Notes: generated by a model not told the origin, from the sequence alone. 64,000 bases of DNA from Lewinellaceae bacterium (GCA_020636155.1 JACJYM010000004.1:62001-126000), one strand, 5' to 3'. Positions 35,011 to 44,199 are shown, counted from the stretch's first letter. Program-made: numbers and translations.

Positions 35011-35601
35011 ATGTTCAATTTAGAAAGGAATGTTGAGGCTTTGATTTTTTCTTCCGAAAATCCCATTTCAAGCAATGAAATAATCAATGCTCTAGCTATC
35101 ACTCATGGTATCACGCATGATGAAAAACTCATAGAAGAACTCATTCAAAACCTGATTGACAAATATCAAAATGAAGAATATAGTTTCGAAATAGTCAATA
35201 TTTCTGAGGGTTATACTTTTATGACTAAAGGTTCGTACCACAGGGTAGTTGCCGAATACTTAAAACTCCACAGTAATAAAAAATTGACAAAGAGTGCCTT
35301 AGAAACCTTGAGCATCATTGCATATAAACAACCGATAACCAAAGCAGAAATAGAGCAGATACGGGGTGTTAATGCTGATTATACCATTAATAAGCTCATG
35401 GAAAAAGATCTGGTGGAGATTGCCGGCAGACAGGATGGTCCGGGCAAGCCGCTAATATATATTACCAGTGAAAAATTTATGGATTACTTTGGGCTAAAAA
35501 GCATCCTGGATCTTCCCAAGCTTAAGGAAATTCAAATAGAGCACAACGAAATCGGTGAACTTTCTCTATCGGAAAACCATTCTAATCAAGAGGAAGAATA
35601 A
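35011..35601 (+). CDS. scpB: Segregation and condensation protein B
   Basis: A 196-residue protein of the SMC-ScpAB complex that organises chromosomes. It has two winged helices: about 1-80, with the N-terminal NVEALIFSSENPIS, and about 85-165, with SALETLSIIAYKQPITKAEIEQIRGVNADY, the family signature. RQDGPGKPLIYITSEKF closes the second domain. An acidic tail follows. It is 3 bp upstream of the DUF2480 gene, so the two are co-transcribed. Confidence 0.94.
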   Translation: MFNLERNVEALIFSSENPISSNEIINALAITHGITHDEKLIEELIQNLIDKYQNEEYSFEIVNISEGYTFMTKGSYHRVVAEYLKLHSNKKLTKSALETLSIIAYKQPITKAEIEQIRGVNADYTINKLMEKDLVEIAGRQDGPGKPLIYITSEKFMDYFGLKSILDLPKLKEIQIEHNEIGELSLSENHSNQEEE

Positions 35602-35604
35602 TCT

Positions 35605-36123
35605 ATGGAAGAGACACTGATAAATCGAGTTGCCAATAGTGGTATCATAACCATCAACTTAGAGGAATATTATCCAACAGCAGAAACAAAAGAGCTGGAT
35701 ATTAAGCAGTTTCTGTATTTGGAACTCTTGTTAAAGGAGAAAGAATTTAGAGCCGCCTTGAAGGAATATGACTGGAGTCAATATAGTAATTCTGTGGTAC
35801 TATGTTATTGTAGCACTGATGCCATTGTCCCAGTTTGGGCTTATATGTTGATTTCGGCATATCTTAAAGATATTGCTTCAGACGTGTACTTAGGAAACTC
35901 CTCAGAATATTTGAATTATCATTATAAAAATTTGATTGACACATTGGATATTATACCATATCAAGACGAAAGAGTCGTGATAAAAGGATGTAGTAAAAGG
36001 CCTGTACCTGCAGCTGCCTATGCATATCTTACCTACCGATTAAAAGATCATGTACAAAGTTTAATGTATGGGGAGCCTTGTTCGACGGTACCTATTGCTA
36101 AAAGACCACGAAAATTGACTTAA
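35605..36123 (+). CDS. DUF2480-family protein
   Basis: A 172-residue cytoplasmic protein of a family restricted to Bacteroidota. Recognisable segments are NRVANSGIITINLEEYYP, KEYDWSQY, STDAIVPVWAYMLI, VVIKGCSKRPVPAAAYAYLT and the C-terminal MYGEPCSTVPI. The conserved cysteines in KGCSK and EPCST suggest a metal or redox role, but no function is established to my knowledge. It starts 3 bp after scpB, a linkage often seen in the phylum. Confidence 0.88.
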   Translation: MEETLINRVANSGIITINLEEYYPTAETKELDIKQFLYLELLLKEKEFRAALKEYDWSQYSNSVVLCYCSTDAIVPVWAYMLISAYLKDIASDVYLGNSSEYLNYHYKNLIDTLDIIPYQDERVVIKGCSKRPVPAAAYAYLTYRLKDHVQSLMYGEPCSTVPIAKRPRKLT

Positions 36124-36163
36124 TATCTTTTTAATAAACCAATCGAATATTAATCCTGTTATT

Positions 36164-36171
36164 TAACTTTG
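36164..36171 (+). promoter_or_regulatory. Probable -7 element upstream of the TPR membrane protein gene
   Basis: TAACTTTG followed by CA matches the TAnnTTTG consensus and lies 18 bp before the ATG at 36190. Confidence 0.45.
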
Positions 36172-36189
36172 CACAGCTAAAAATCAGAC

Positions 36190-36804
36190 ATGTTTAAAAT
36201 TAATATATACTTAAAATTTGCCTTGATAGCCATATTTTTAGGAGGTGGCATTATCTTGTCCTTTACTTATGGAATAGGCTATTCTTGGATATTTATCTTA
36301 GTTGGAATCCTATTATTGTTGAGCTACATCCTCCTTGGCACTGTACAAAGTGCCGGTGAAATGATTCAGGCAATGGATTTTGAAGGAGCAGAAAAACGAT
36401 TAAACCTCACGCTTAACCCCAAGTGGCTCTATGTAACCAATCGTGCCTTTTATTACATTATGAAGGGTTCCTTGGCGGCTCAGAAAAAAGACAACAAGGT
36501 AGCTGAAGAATATTTTAATATGGCACTGGATTTAAAATTGCCGTCTGATAATGAAAAAGGTATGGTACTGCTACAACTTGCCAATATTAATGCCCAACGA
36601 AACAATTGGGCTGGTGCTGGCAAATATGTCAAAGACATGAAAAAACTCAACATCACAGAGCCGACTCTCAAGTCCCAAGTTGACCAATTCGATCAGGCCT
36701 ACCAAAACCGTGGTCAAATGAATACTGTCAGATCAATGGGTAAGCAAGGCATGCAGATGCTGCAAGGTCGCAGCATGAAGCGCAGAAGGCCCAAAATGAG
36801 ATAA
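36190..36804 (+). CDS. Small membrane protein with TPR-like repeats
   Basis: A 204-residue protein with two N-terminal transmembrane helices (about 8-27 and 32-52). A cytoplasmic helical part follows, in which DFEGAEKRLNLTLNP, SLAAQKKDNKVAEEYFNMALDL and QLANINAQRNNWAGAGKYVKDM have the A/G/Y spacing of tetratricopeptide repeats. The C-terminus is very basic (KRRRPKMR). It is probably a protein-interaction module at the inner membrane, and I do not recognise a named family. Confidence 0.78.
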   Translation: MFKINIYLKFALIAIFLGGGIILSFTYGIGYSWIFILVGILLLLSYILLGTVQSAGEMIQAMDFEGAEKRLNLTLNPKWLYVTNRAFYYIMKGSLAAQKKDNKVAEEYFNMALDLKLPSDNEKGMVLLQLANINAQRNNWAGAGKYVKDMKKLNITEPTLKSQVDQFDQAYQNRGQMNTVRSMGKQGMQMLQGRSMKRRRPKMR

Positions 36805-37190
36805 GATTTCCTCAAATGAAATCCGTTAATCCCATTCACTTTATTGAAGGGCTAGAATGCAACTCATACGAGTAATTTCATTTTTAGGAATATCGAAATT
36901 ACAATATTCAAGAATTAATGGTTTGCCAAATTATTTCTCTTTACATTTTTTTCATGCGAATATAATTTACATCATTTTTCAGTTTTATTATCAATAGTAG
37001 CGGTCAAAACCCTAAGCATCAATAGTTTTTAATTGGGCTATAATTGCCATATAAAAGTATGAATTTCAATTGAATTTTTGATACACCTAAAAGCTCTTAA
37101 GTATTTCCTTATTATCTTTTTTTAGTACAAGAAAAATACATACATTTATTGCAGGAAAATATTATTAGACAATCTCAAAAATATAAAATT
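36805..37190. other. Intergenic region without a gene, containing an inverted repeat
   Basis: This is a 386-bp AT-rich gap with no plausible coding frame. It holds an 8-bp inverted repeat (GTAATTTC at 36872-36879 and GAAATTAC at 36895-36902) that could be a weak terminator for the upstream gene. A 10-bp palindrome TTCAATTGAA lies at 37065-37074, and TACATTTA near 37140 could be the -7 element of the EF-G-like gene. Confidence 0.4.
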
Positions 37191-39314
37191 ATGAGCCCAG
37201 ATACTAGGGATATTAGAAACATTGTTCTATTGGGTCACTCAGGAAGTGGCAAGACGACATTTGTAGAATCTATGCTTTTTGAGGCAGGAGAAATCGATAG
37301 GCGAGGTACCATTGATGGGGGAAATACCATTTCTGATTTTACAAGTATCGAACAAACTCGTGGCAATTCTATTTTCAGCACCCTGATGCACGTAGAGTGG
37401 AGAGGAAATAAAATCAATATTATCGACACTCCCGGATTCGATGATTTTATTGGCGAAGTGGTTTCTTCATTAAAAGTAGCGGATACCGCCGTAGTTATGT
37501 TAAACGGGGCTCATGGTGTCGAGGTCGGTACTGAGTTAATCTGGGATTACATCCAAGAATATAAAACTCCGGCAATTTTTGTAATCAACCAAGCAGATCA
37601 GGAAAAATCCGATTTTGAACGTACTTTGGAACAAGCCGTTGATAGGTTTGGGCCTCATGTCATCCCATTTCAATTTCCATACAATCAAGGAAACGGATTC
37701 GATAGTATTGTAGATGCGTTACGGATGACCATGTATGTTTTTCCTGCAGATGGAGGAAAACCCGAAAAGCATGACATACCCGCTGATGCACTGGAAAGAG
37801 CTAAGGACTTACACAATCAAATAGTCGAGGCCGCAGCAGAAAATGATGAAGGTTTGATGGAAAAATATTTTGAAGCAGGAACACTTACTGAAGAAGAATT
37901 GACGAAAGGTCTAAACATCGCCCTAAAGCACCAACAAATATTTCCTGTTTTTTGCGCTTCCGCTAAAATGAATATGGGAAGCGGCCGGATTATGGGATTT
38001 TTGCATGATATTGCCCCTTCACCAGCAGATGTTGGAAAAGTTGAACTAGAAAATGGAGAATCCTTGACTTTGGATTCTAAAAATCCTGAGACCTCGATTT
38101 TCATTTACAAATCTCTCTCAGAGCCACAAGTAGGCATGGTTACGTACTTTAAAGTTTACAATGGCACTCTGAAGAGTGGCGAAGATCTCATCAATGCTGA
38201 CAATGGAAGTCACGAACGCATCAATCAACTCTACATTGCCAATGGTAAAAACCGTGTAGCCGTTAATGAATTGAAAGCTGGAGACTTGGGGGTAACCGTC
38301 AAATTGAAAGATTCACATACCAATGATACCCTCAATGTTAAAGGGGTGGATAGAGAGATTAAAAAAATAGAATTTCCAGAATCTCGCATTAGGACAGCGA
38401 TTACCCCTCCAAGTAAAGCTGAGATGGAAAAGCTAATCAAAGCCTTACATCAAATGCAGGAGGAAGATCCAACGCTAATTTTGGAGCAAAATCCTCAATT
38501 AAAACAGACCATTCTTCATGGACAGGGTCAGTTGCACCTTGACATGGTCAAATACAGATTGGATAAATTAAATGGCATACAAATGGAATTTGAAGAGCCA
38601 AAAATTCCATATAGAGAAACCATCACGAAAGAAGCAGACGAAAGCTATCGACATAAAAAACAATCGGGTGGAGCAGGCCAGTTTGCGGAAGTTCACATGC
38701 GTATAGAACCATACTACGAGGGTATGCCTGAGCCACATGGATTAAATGTGAGACATGTAGAAATAGAAGATCTACCATGGGGAGGAAAGCTTGCTTTTTA
38801 TTGGTGCATAGTGGGAGGATCAATTGATTCTAAATATTCCAACGCCATAAAAAAGGGAATTATTCAAAAAATGACCGAAGGGCCTCTCACAGGATCTGCA
38901 GTTCTCGACATTAGAGTTTCTGTCTATGATGGAAAAATGCACTCAGTAGATTCTAATGATATGGCATTCATGCTGGCCTCATCAAATGCGTTTAAAAATG
39001 CATTTAGAAATGCAGCACCACAGATTTTAGAACCTATTTATGATGTGGAAATTACAACGAACGACGAATACATGGGAGACGTCATGGGTGACCTTCAGAC
39101 CCGTAGAGCCATTATTATGGGAATGGATAGTGATGGTCATTATCAGAAAATCAAAGCAAGAGTTCCACTCGCAGAAATGTATTTGTATTCTTCTACATTG
39201 AGATCCCTAAGTCAGGGTAAAGCAAAATTTCATAGATCTTTTGCCGAATATCAACCGGTGACACCAGATATTCAACATAAGTTAATGGCTCATCACAAGG
39301 ATGAAGACGAATAG
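37191..39314 (+). CDS. EF-G paralog (EF-G2-like) with altered GTPase centre
   Basis: A 707-residue translation factor from the ATG at 37191 (a TTG at 37149 is less likely). It has the full EF-G layout: G domain, domain II (about 300-390) and domains III-V, with QGQLHLD and ARVPLAEMYLYSSTLRSLSQG near the end. The G domain departs from housekeeping EF-G. The P-loop is GHSGSGKTT, the switch I Thr is Ser60, the catalytic His after DTPG is Phe83, and the G4 box is NQAD instead of NKxD. These changes fit the EF-G2 class of Bacteroides, reported to work without GTP hydrolysis. A tetracycline-protection protein is less likely. It stands alone, with no str operon. Confidence 0.85.
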   Translation: MSPDTRDIRNIVLLGHSGSGKTTFVESMLFEAGEIDRRGTIDGGNTISDFTSIEQTRGNSIFSTLMHVEWRGNKINIIDTPGFDDFIGEVVSSLKVADTAVVMLNGAHGVEVGTELIWDYIQEYKTPAIFVINQADQEKSDFERTLEQAVDRFGPHVIPFQFPYNQGNGFDSIVDALRMTMYVFPADGGKPEKHDIPADALERAKDLHNQIVEAAAENDEGLMEKYFEAGTLTEEELTKGLNIALKHQQIFPVFCASAKMNMGSGRIMGFLHDIAPSPADVGKVELENGESLTLDSKNPETSIFIYKSLSEPQVGMVTYFKVYNGTLKSGEDLINADNGSHERINQLYIANGKNRVAVNELKAGDLGVTVKLKDSHTNDTLNVKGVDREIKKIEFPESRIRTAITPPSKAEMEKLIKALHQMQEEDPTLILEQNPQLKQTILHGQGQLHLDMVKYRLDKLNGIQMEFEEPKIPYRETITKEADESYRHKKQSGGAGQFAEVHMRIEPYYEGMPEPHGLNVRHVEIEDLPWGGKLAFYWCIVGGSIDSKYSNAIKKGIIQKMTEGPLTGSAVLDIRVSVYDGKMHSVDSNDMAFMLASSNAFKNAFRNAAPQILEPIYDVEITTNDEYMGDVMGDLQTRRAIIMGMDSDGHYQKIKARVPLAEMYLYSSTLRSLSQGKAKFHRSFAEYQPVTPDIQHKLMAHHKDEDE

Positions 39315-39418
39315 ATAAAATAGTATTTTGCAAGAATAGTAATTCAAAAGATATCAAAAGATGAAGGTGAAAATATATTTCAAACCATATTAACACACTT
39401 TTGTTAACAATATTGATT

Positions 39419-39426
39419 ATCTTTGC
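39419..39426 (+). promoter_or_regulatory. Probable -7 promoter element of the rimP-nusA-infB operon
   Basis: TATCTTTG followed by CG matches TAnnTTTG closely. TTTTG at 39399-39403 could be a -33 element with a slightly short spacing of 15. It lies 60 bp before rimP, upstream of a terminator-like hairpin. Confidence 0.55.
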
Positions 39427-39438
39427 GAAATGAAAGGA

Positions 39439-39464
39439 AAAGAGGGAGCATAGGTTCCCTCTTT
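39439..39464 (+). terminator. Terminator-like hairpin in the rimP leader (possible attenuator)
   Basis: A perfect 9-bp stem (AAAGAGGGA / TCCCTCTTT, 8-nt loop) ends in a T run. It lies downstream of the predicted promoter and 22 bp before the rimP start, so it would be transcribed as part of the leader. It could instead be only a leader hairpin, since the preceding gene's stop is 124 bp away. Confidence 0.55.
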
Positions 39465-39486
39465 TTAATTTTGGCACTAGAATAAT

Positions 39487-39957
39487 ATGGACGAAAAAGG
39501 CATAGAAAAATTGACCACAGATTTTTTTGATTCTAATGAAATGCAAGTTTGCTATTTTGTTGATTCAAAAATATCAGGGAGTAAGATAGAAGTCTTCATA
39601 GAAAAAGATGGAGGCATCAATTATGCTGAATGTCAACAACTTAGCCGCCACTTGGAAGCTATTTTTGATGAGAAAAAATATTTTGGTGAGAAGTACACTT
39701 TAGAGGTTTCCAGTCCCGGGGTAGGTAGTCCATTAAAAAAATTGCGACAGTACCAAAACAATATCGGCAGAACCATAGAAGTAAAATATGAAGATACCAA
39801 ACTTCGTGGCAAACTAAAACAAGTAGACTCTGATGGAATCGTCATAGAAACTGAAGAAACCATTAAAGAAGGTAAAAAGAAAATTAAAAATATAGTGGAC
39901 ACTACAATATTGTTTGACCAAATCAAAGAAGCTAAAATTAAAGTCAGCTTCTCTTAG
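39487..39957 (+). CDS. rimP: Ribosome maturation factor RimP
   Basis: A 156-residue protein needed for 30S subunit maturation. The N-terminal alpha/beta domain has the diagnostic YAECQQLSRHLEAIFDE and YTLEVSSPGVGSPLKKLRQY segments. The C-terminal SH3-like domain runs from about 95 (RTIEVKYEDTKLRGKLKQVD). It is the first gene of the conserved rimP-nusA-infB order. A 178-bp gap containing hairpins separates it from nusA. Confidence 0.94.
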   Translation: MDEKGIEKLTTDFFDSNEMQVCYFVDSKISGSKIEVFIEKDGGINYAECQQLSRHLEAIFDEKKYFGEKYTLEVSSPGVGSPLKKLRQYQNNIGRTIEVKYEDTKLRGKLKQVDSDGIVIETEETIKEGKKKIKNIVDTTILFDQIKEAKIKVSFS

Positions 39958-40036
39958 TTTTTTGATTTTGGTGAATATCCTTACATAGTGTGAAATGGAA
40001 TAAAATTGAAAATTTAAATAATATTTATTAAACGAA

Positions 40037-40100
40037 ATCCGGTAGAATCGGATAAAATTGCGATAGAAAGGAATCGCTTTAAATTTCTAAAATCGCAATT
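40037..40100 (+). promoter_or_regulatory. Two consecutive hairpins between rimP and nusA
   Basis: A short hairpin (ATCCG / CGGAT, 40037-40053) is followed by a longer imperfect one. The longer one has AATTGCGAT at 40056-40064 pairing with ATCGCAATT at 40092-40100, extended by AGAAA / TTTCT across a bulge. They lie in the nusA leader. Processing, attenuation or autoregulation are all possible. No T run follows directly, so they do not look like a plain terminator. Confidence 0.4.
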
Positions 40101-40135
40101 ATACAATTAGTTGTAAATTATAAACAGATGAAAGA

Positions 40136-41368
40136 ATGAACTTAGTAGAATCATTTTCGGAATTTAAAGCGGGGAAAAATATTGATAGACCCACGATGGT
40201 GAGAGTGTTAGAAGATGTGTTCAGAACTTTAATAAAGAAAAAATATGGCTCTGATGACAATTTTGATGTCATCGTCAACACCCAAAATGGTGACTTAGAA
40301 ATGTGGAGAGTGAGAGCAATAGTACCTGATGGTGAAGTTACCGACGAGCAAAGTCAAATTTCGGTATCTGAAGCATTGTCAATTGATGATTCTTATGAAG
40401 TAGGTGAGGAATGTTATGAACAACTTACATTGGAAGACTTTGGAAGAAGATCTATCATGGCTGCGAGACAGACTTTGATTTCTAGAATTATGGATTTAGA
40501 AAAAGATGAAGTCTATAAGAGATACATCGACAGAATGGGTGAAATAGTGATAGGCGAAGTCAGTCAGATTATGAAAAAGGAAGTACTAATCATTGATGAC
40601 GTGACCGGAAACGAGCTTGTACTCCCTCGTACAGACATGATAAAAGGGGATTTTTATAGAAAAGGGGATATGGCTCGAGGAATAATAAAGAGGGTGGAAA
40701 TGCGAAACAATGCACCATTCATTATGATAAGCCGTACGGACAACCAATTTTTGGAAAAATTACTTGAACAAGAGGTGCCTGAAATTGAGGATGGTCTCAT
40801 TACGATTAAAAATATTGTAAGAATGCCAGGCGAACGTGCTAAAGTCGCTGTAGAATCTTATGATGACCGCATTGATCCCGTAGGTGCTTGTGTCGGTATG
40901 AAAGGCTCAAGAATCCACGGTATTGTAAGAGAGTTACGCAATGAAAACATTGACATAATAAACTTTACAAACAATATTACATTGTATATTCAAAGGGCAT
41001 TGACACCCGCAAAAATCACGAATATTGTCATTTCAGAAGACCAATCCAGGGCTTCAGTTTATCTGAAACCTGACCAAGTCAGTCTTGCAATCGGTAAGTC
41101 AGGAAGTAACATTAAGCTTGCCAGCAAATTAGTTGGTATAGAACTTGATGTATTTAGAGATAATGATGAAACCATTGAAGATGTCGACTTAGACGAATTC
41201 AGCGATGAAATAGAAGAGTGGGTAATAGATGCATTGAAAAACATTGGTTGTGACACGGCGAGAAGTGTACTTGACCTAAGTAAAGAAGAATTGGCAAGAA
41301 GAACAGATCTAGAAGAAGAAACAATTGATGATATATTAAAAATTCTCGCATCAGAATTTGAAGATTAA
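40136..41368 (+). CDS. nusA: Transcription termination/antitermination factor NusA
   Basis: A 410-residue RNA polymerase-binding factor acting in pausing, termination and antitermination. It has an N-terminal RNAP-binding domain (about 1-125) and an S1 domain (about 130-200, EIVIGEVSQIMKKEVLI). Two KH domains follow (about 200-345), with PVGACVGMKGSRIHGIVREL and QVSLAIGKSGSNIKLASKL carrying their GxxG loops. A short acidic tail with one helix-hairpin-helix-like unit replaces the two AR repeats of E. coli NusA, as usual in Bacteroidota. It is 20 bp upstream of infB. Confidence 0.95.
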   Translation: MNLVESFSEFKAGKNIDRPTMVRVLEDVFRTLIKKKYGSDDNFDVIVNTQNGDLEMWRVRAIVPDGEVTDEQSQISVSEALSIDDSYEVGEECYEQLTLEDFGRRSIMAARQTLISRIMDLEKDEVYKRYIDRMGEIVIGEVSQIMKKEVLIIDDVTGNELVLPRTDMIKGDFYRKGDMARGIIKRVEMRNNAPFIMISRTDNQFLEKLLEQEVPEIEDGLITIKNIVRMPGERAKVAVESYDDRIDPVGACVGMKGSRIHGIVRELRNENIDIINFTNNITLYIQRALTPAKITNIVISEDQSRASVYLKPDQVSLAIGKSGSNIKLASKLVGIELDVFRDNDETIEDVDLDEFSDEIEEWVIDALKNIGCDTARSVLDLSKEELARRTDLEEETIDDILKILASEFED

Positions 41369-41388
41369 AATAATACTAAAAGCTGTAA

Positions 41389-44109
41389 ATGGCGGATAAG
41401 TTAATAAAAATAGCAAAAGAATTTAACGTAGGTACTTCCACGATTGTCGAATATTTAAACGGCAAGGGATTTGACATACAGAACAAACCAACTTCGATGG
41501 TCTCGGACGACATGTACACCGAACTATTAAAGGAATATAGTAGCTCGGCTGAGGTCAAGGAAAAAGCGGATAAGCTGGTTATGAACAGAACGTATGCAAA
41601 ACAGGAGGAACCTAAACAGGCGGCACCACCGCCTCCGCCACCGCCCAAACCAAAAGAAGAGCCCAAGGTGGAACCTGTTCCCGAAAAAGAAGAAGTAGTA
41701 GAATCAAAAGTCGAAGTTCCGGGTTTAAAAATCGTTGGAAAAATTGACTTAACTCCTAAGCCAAAGGTTAAAAAAGAAGAAGCAAAACCAGTAGAAGAAG
41801 AACCAAAGGTTATCGAAAAAGTCGAAGAAAAAGTCGAAGAAGTTAAGGTAGAAGCCAAAGAAGAAAAAAAGACAGAAGAACCACAAAAAGTAGAAGAAAT
41901 ATTAAGAGCAGAAACCCCACAACTTCAAGGTCTTAAAATCTTAGGAAAAATTGATACAAATAAATTTAACACCAAGAAAAAGGATAATAAAAAGACAGGA
42001 AAGACGGCACCTGAACCAGTAAAAACTAAAGATGCAAAACCTGCTTCCACGACTACTGACACAAATGATGCCAATAAGGAAAAGAGAAAAAGAAAACGTA
42101 AAAAGGTATCCAGTGCTTCGATTAATACTCGGGGAGACAGACCAGGTGGCGGTAAGCAGGCTCCAAAAGAGGAGGTAAGAGAAGTAACTCAAAAGGAAAT
42201 AGACGACAAAATCAAAGCCACAATGGCTCGAATGTCGGGTAGCGGAAAAAACAAACGTCAAAAAATCAGACGTGACAACCGTGAAGAGAAAAGAGAAAAA
42301 ATAGAAGCTGCAAACGAAGAGGCGACTAGTGACATGACATTAAAATTGACCGAATTTGTCTCCGTATCAGAATTGGCAAGTTTAATGGATGTTCCTGTTA
42401 CTGAGGTCATTACCACTTGTTTGAACCTTGGTGTGATGGTAAGTATCAACCAAAGACTAGATGCTGAAATTATTGAGCTCGTAGCGAATGAATTTGGTCA
42501 TGAAGTCGAGTTTATAAGTGAAGAAACTGAATCTAATGAAGAAATAGAGGAGGTAGATGATCCAAAAGACCTCGTTCCTCGAGCTCCAATCGTTACGGTC
42601 ATGGGTCACGTCGATCATGGTAAAACTTCCCTCTTGGACTTTATCAGAAAGGCGAATGTGGTCGAGGGAGAAGCAGGTGGAATTACCCAGCATATCGGTG
42701 CTTACGAGGTAGAAGTAGGTGAAGAAGGAAGAAAAATCACTTTTCTAGATACGCCTGGTCACGAAGCGTTTACTGCCATGCGGGCAAGAGGTGCTAAGAT
42801 TACTGACGTGGTAGTCGTCATCGTGGCAGCTGATGATAGAGTCATGCCTCAGACGAAAGAAGCTATCTCGCATGCGCAAGCTGCCGGAGTTCCAATAGTA
42901 TTTGCTATTAACAAGATAGACAAAGATGGTGCTGACCCGACTCGAATTAAGCAAGAATTAGCCGGTATGAATCTATTGATAGATGAATGGGGAGGAAAAA
43001 TCCAAAGTCAAGATATCAGTGCTAAGACTGGTCTGAACGTAGATCTTCTTCTTGAAAAAATCCTTCTAGAAGCAGATATTCTCGATTTAACAGCCAATCC
43101 AAAGAAAAAAGCAAATGGTACCGTTATTGAAGCTTCCCTAGATAAAGGTAGAGGTTATATTACCAAGTTATTGGTTCAAAATGGTACTTTGAACATAGGT
43201 GATCCTATCGTATCCGGCTCACATTCTGGTAAGATAAAAGCCATGTTTAATGATAAAGGAAAGCGAATAAAAACGGCGGGTCCATCGACTCCTGTTATGG
43301 TATTAGGTCTAAGTGGAGCACCTCAAGCCGGAGAAAAGTTCCGTGGTACGGACTCCGAACAAGAAGCAAGACAAATTGCGACCAAAAGAGCACAGATCGA
43401 AAGAGAACAAACCAATAGAGCAAGTAAGCGTATCAGTCTCGATGAGATTGGAAGAAGATTGGCTCTTGGTACTTTTAAAGAATTAAACCTCATTGTCAAA
43501 GGTGATGTGGATGGTTCGATAGAAGCGCTTTCTGATTCTTTAATTAAGCTTTCAGTTGAGACCATTCAAGTAAATGTGATTCACAAAGCGGTGGGTCAGA
43601 TTGTAGAGTCTGATGTACTCCTTGCATCAGCGTCAGATGCGATCATCATTGGATTCCAAGTGAGACCGTCTTCTGCCGCAAGACAACTGGCTGAAAAAGA
43701 AGGCGTTGAAATCAAGACATACTCAATTATCTATGAAGCAATAGAAGAGGTAAAAATGGCCATGGAAGGTATGCTCGAGCCTACCAGAGAGGAAAAAATA
43801 CTTGGAACTGCAGAGGTTAGAGAAACCTTCAAGATAAGCAAAGTAGGAACTATTGCTGGGTGCTATGTCACGGAAGGTAAGATTCTTAAAAACAATTTCG
43901 TGAGATTGATTAGAGAAGGTATCGTTGTATTCCCAACTAGAGAAGGAGCTAATGGTGAAATCGGTAATTTGAAGCGCTTCAAAGATGACGTCAAAGAGGT
44001 GAAAAATGGTATGGAATGTGGTATTACCATTAAAAATTACAATGATATCAAAGCGGGTGATGTCATCGAAGCTTATGAAATCATTGAAGTGAAGCAAACA
44101 TTGGATTAG
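41389..44109 (+). CDS. infB: Translation initiation factor IF-2
   Basis: A 906-residue GTPase that places initiator tRNA on the ribosome. Residues 1-55 are an IF2-N-type helix domain (LIKIAKEFNVGTSTIVEYL). About 65-310 is a low-complexity Lys/Glu/Pro-rich linker with a PPPPPPP stretch. A second IF2-N domain lies at about 315-370. The G domain has GHVDHGKTS (near 405), DTPGHEAF and NKID. Domains II, III and IV (C2, fMet-tRNA binding) end near residue 905. The large charged linker is normal for the phylum. Confidence 0.97.
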   Translation: MADKLIKIAKEFNVGTSTIVEYLNGKGFDIQNKPTSMVSDDMYTELLKEYSSSAEVKEKADKLVMNRTYAKQEEPKQAAPPPPPPPKPKEEPKVEPVPEKEEVVESKVEVPGLKIVGKIDLTPKPKVKKEEAKPVEEEPKVIEKVEEKVEEVKVEAKEEKKTEEPQKVEEILRAETPQLQGLKILGKIDTNKFNTKKKDNKKTGKTAPEPVKTKDAKPASTTTDTNDANKEKRKRKRKKVSSASINTRGDRPGGGKQAPKEEVREVTQKEIDDKIKATMARMSGSGKNKRQKIRRDNREEKREKIEAANEEATSDMTLKLTEFVSVSELASLMDVPVTEVITTCLNLGVMVSINQRLDAEIIELVANEFGHEVEFISEETESNEEIEEVDDPKDLVPRAPIVTVMGHVDHGKTSLLDFIRKANVVEGEAGGITQHIGAYEVEVGEEGRKITFLDTPGHEAFTAMRARGAKITDVVVVIVAADDRVMPQTKEAISHAQAAGVPIVFAINKIDKDGADPTRIKQELAGMNLLIDEWGGKIQSQDISAKTGLNVDLLLEKILLEADILDLTANPKKKANGTVIEASLDKGRGYITKLLVQNGTLNIGDPIVSGSHSGKIKAMFNDKGKRIKTAGPSTPVMVLGLSGAPQAGEKFRGTDSEQEARQIATKRAQIEREQTNRASKRISLDEIGRRLALGTFKELNLIVKGDVDGSIEALSDSLIKLSVETIQVNVIHKAVGQIVESDVLLASASDAIIIGFQVRPSSAARQLAEKEGVEIKTYSIIYEAIEEVKMAMEGMLEPTREEKILGTAEVRETFKISKVGTIAGCYVTEGKILKNNFVRLIREGIVVFPTREGANGEIGNLKRFKDDVKEVKNGMECGITIKNYNDIKAGDVIEAYEIIEVKQTLD

Positions 44110-44199
44110 TCCTTTGATTTATTGGTAGGGAGTTTATTCTCAATTCCAATTAAAAATATGGTTTCTTCATAAAGTTCAAGTTAGAATAGAAAGCTGATA

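Noticed and set aside
36183..36190. CAGACATG at the TPR membrane protein gene as a third copy of the terC/nitroreductase operator
   Set aside because: Only the left half matches, it includes the start codon, and the GTCTG arm and the spaced -7 element are missing.
37149..37190. A TTG start 42 bp upstream for the EF-G-like gene
   Set aside because: The ATG at 37191 leads straight into the conserved G-domain start, and the extra residues are low-complexity.
41376..41858. A 160-residue minus-strand frame rich in Ser, Thr, Phe and Gly opposite infB
   Set aside because: It is the mirror of the Lys/Glu/Pro-rich linker of IF-2, whose codon bias leaves the opposite strand open. It has no other sign of being a gene.
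41620..42140. A repeat-rich Lys/Glu/Pro segment as a possible separate mobile or repeat element
   Set aside because: It is the normal low-complexity linker of IF-2 in this phylum.
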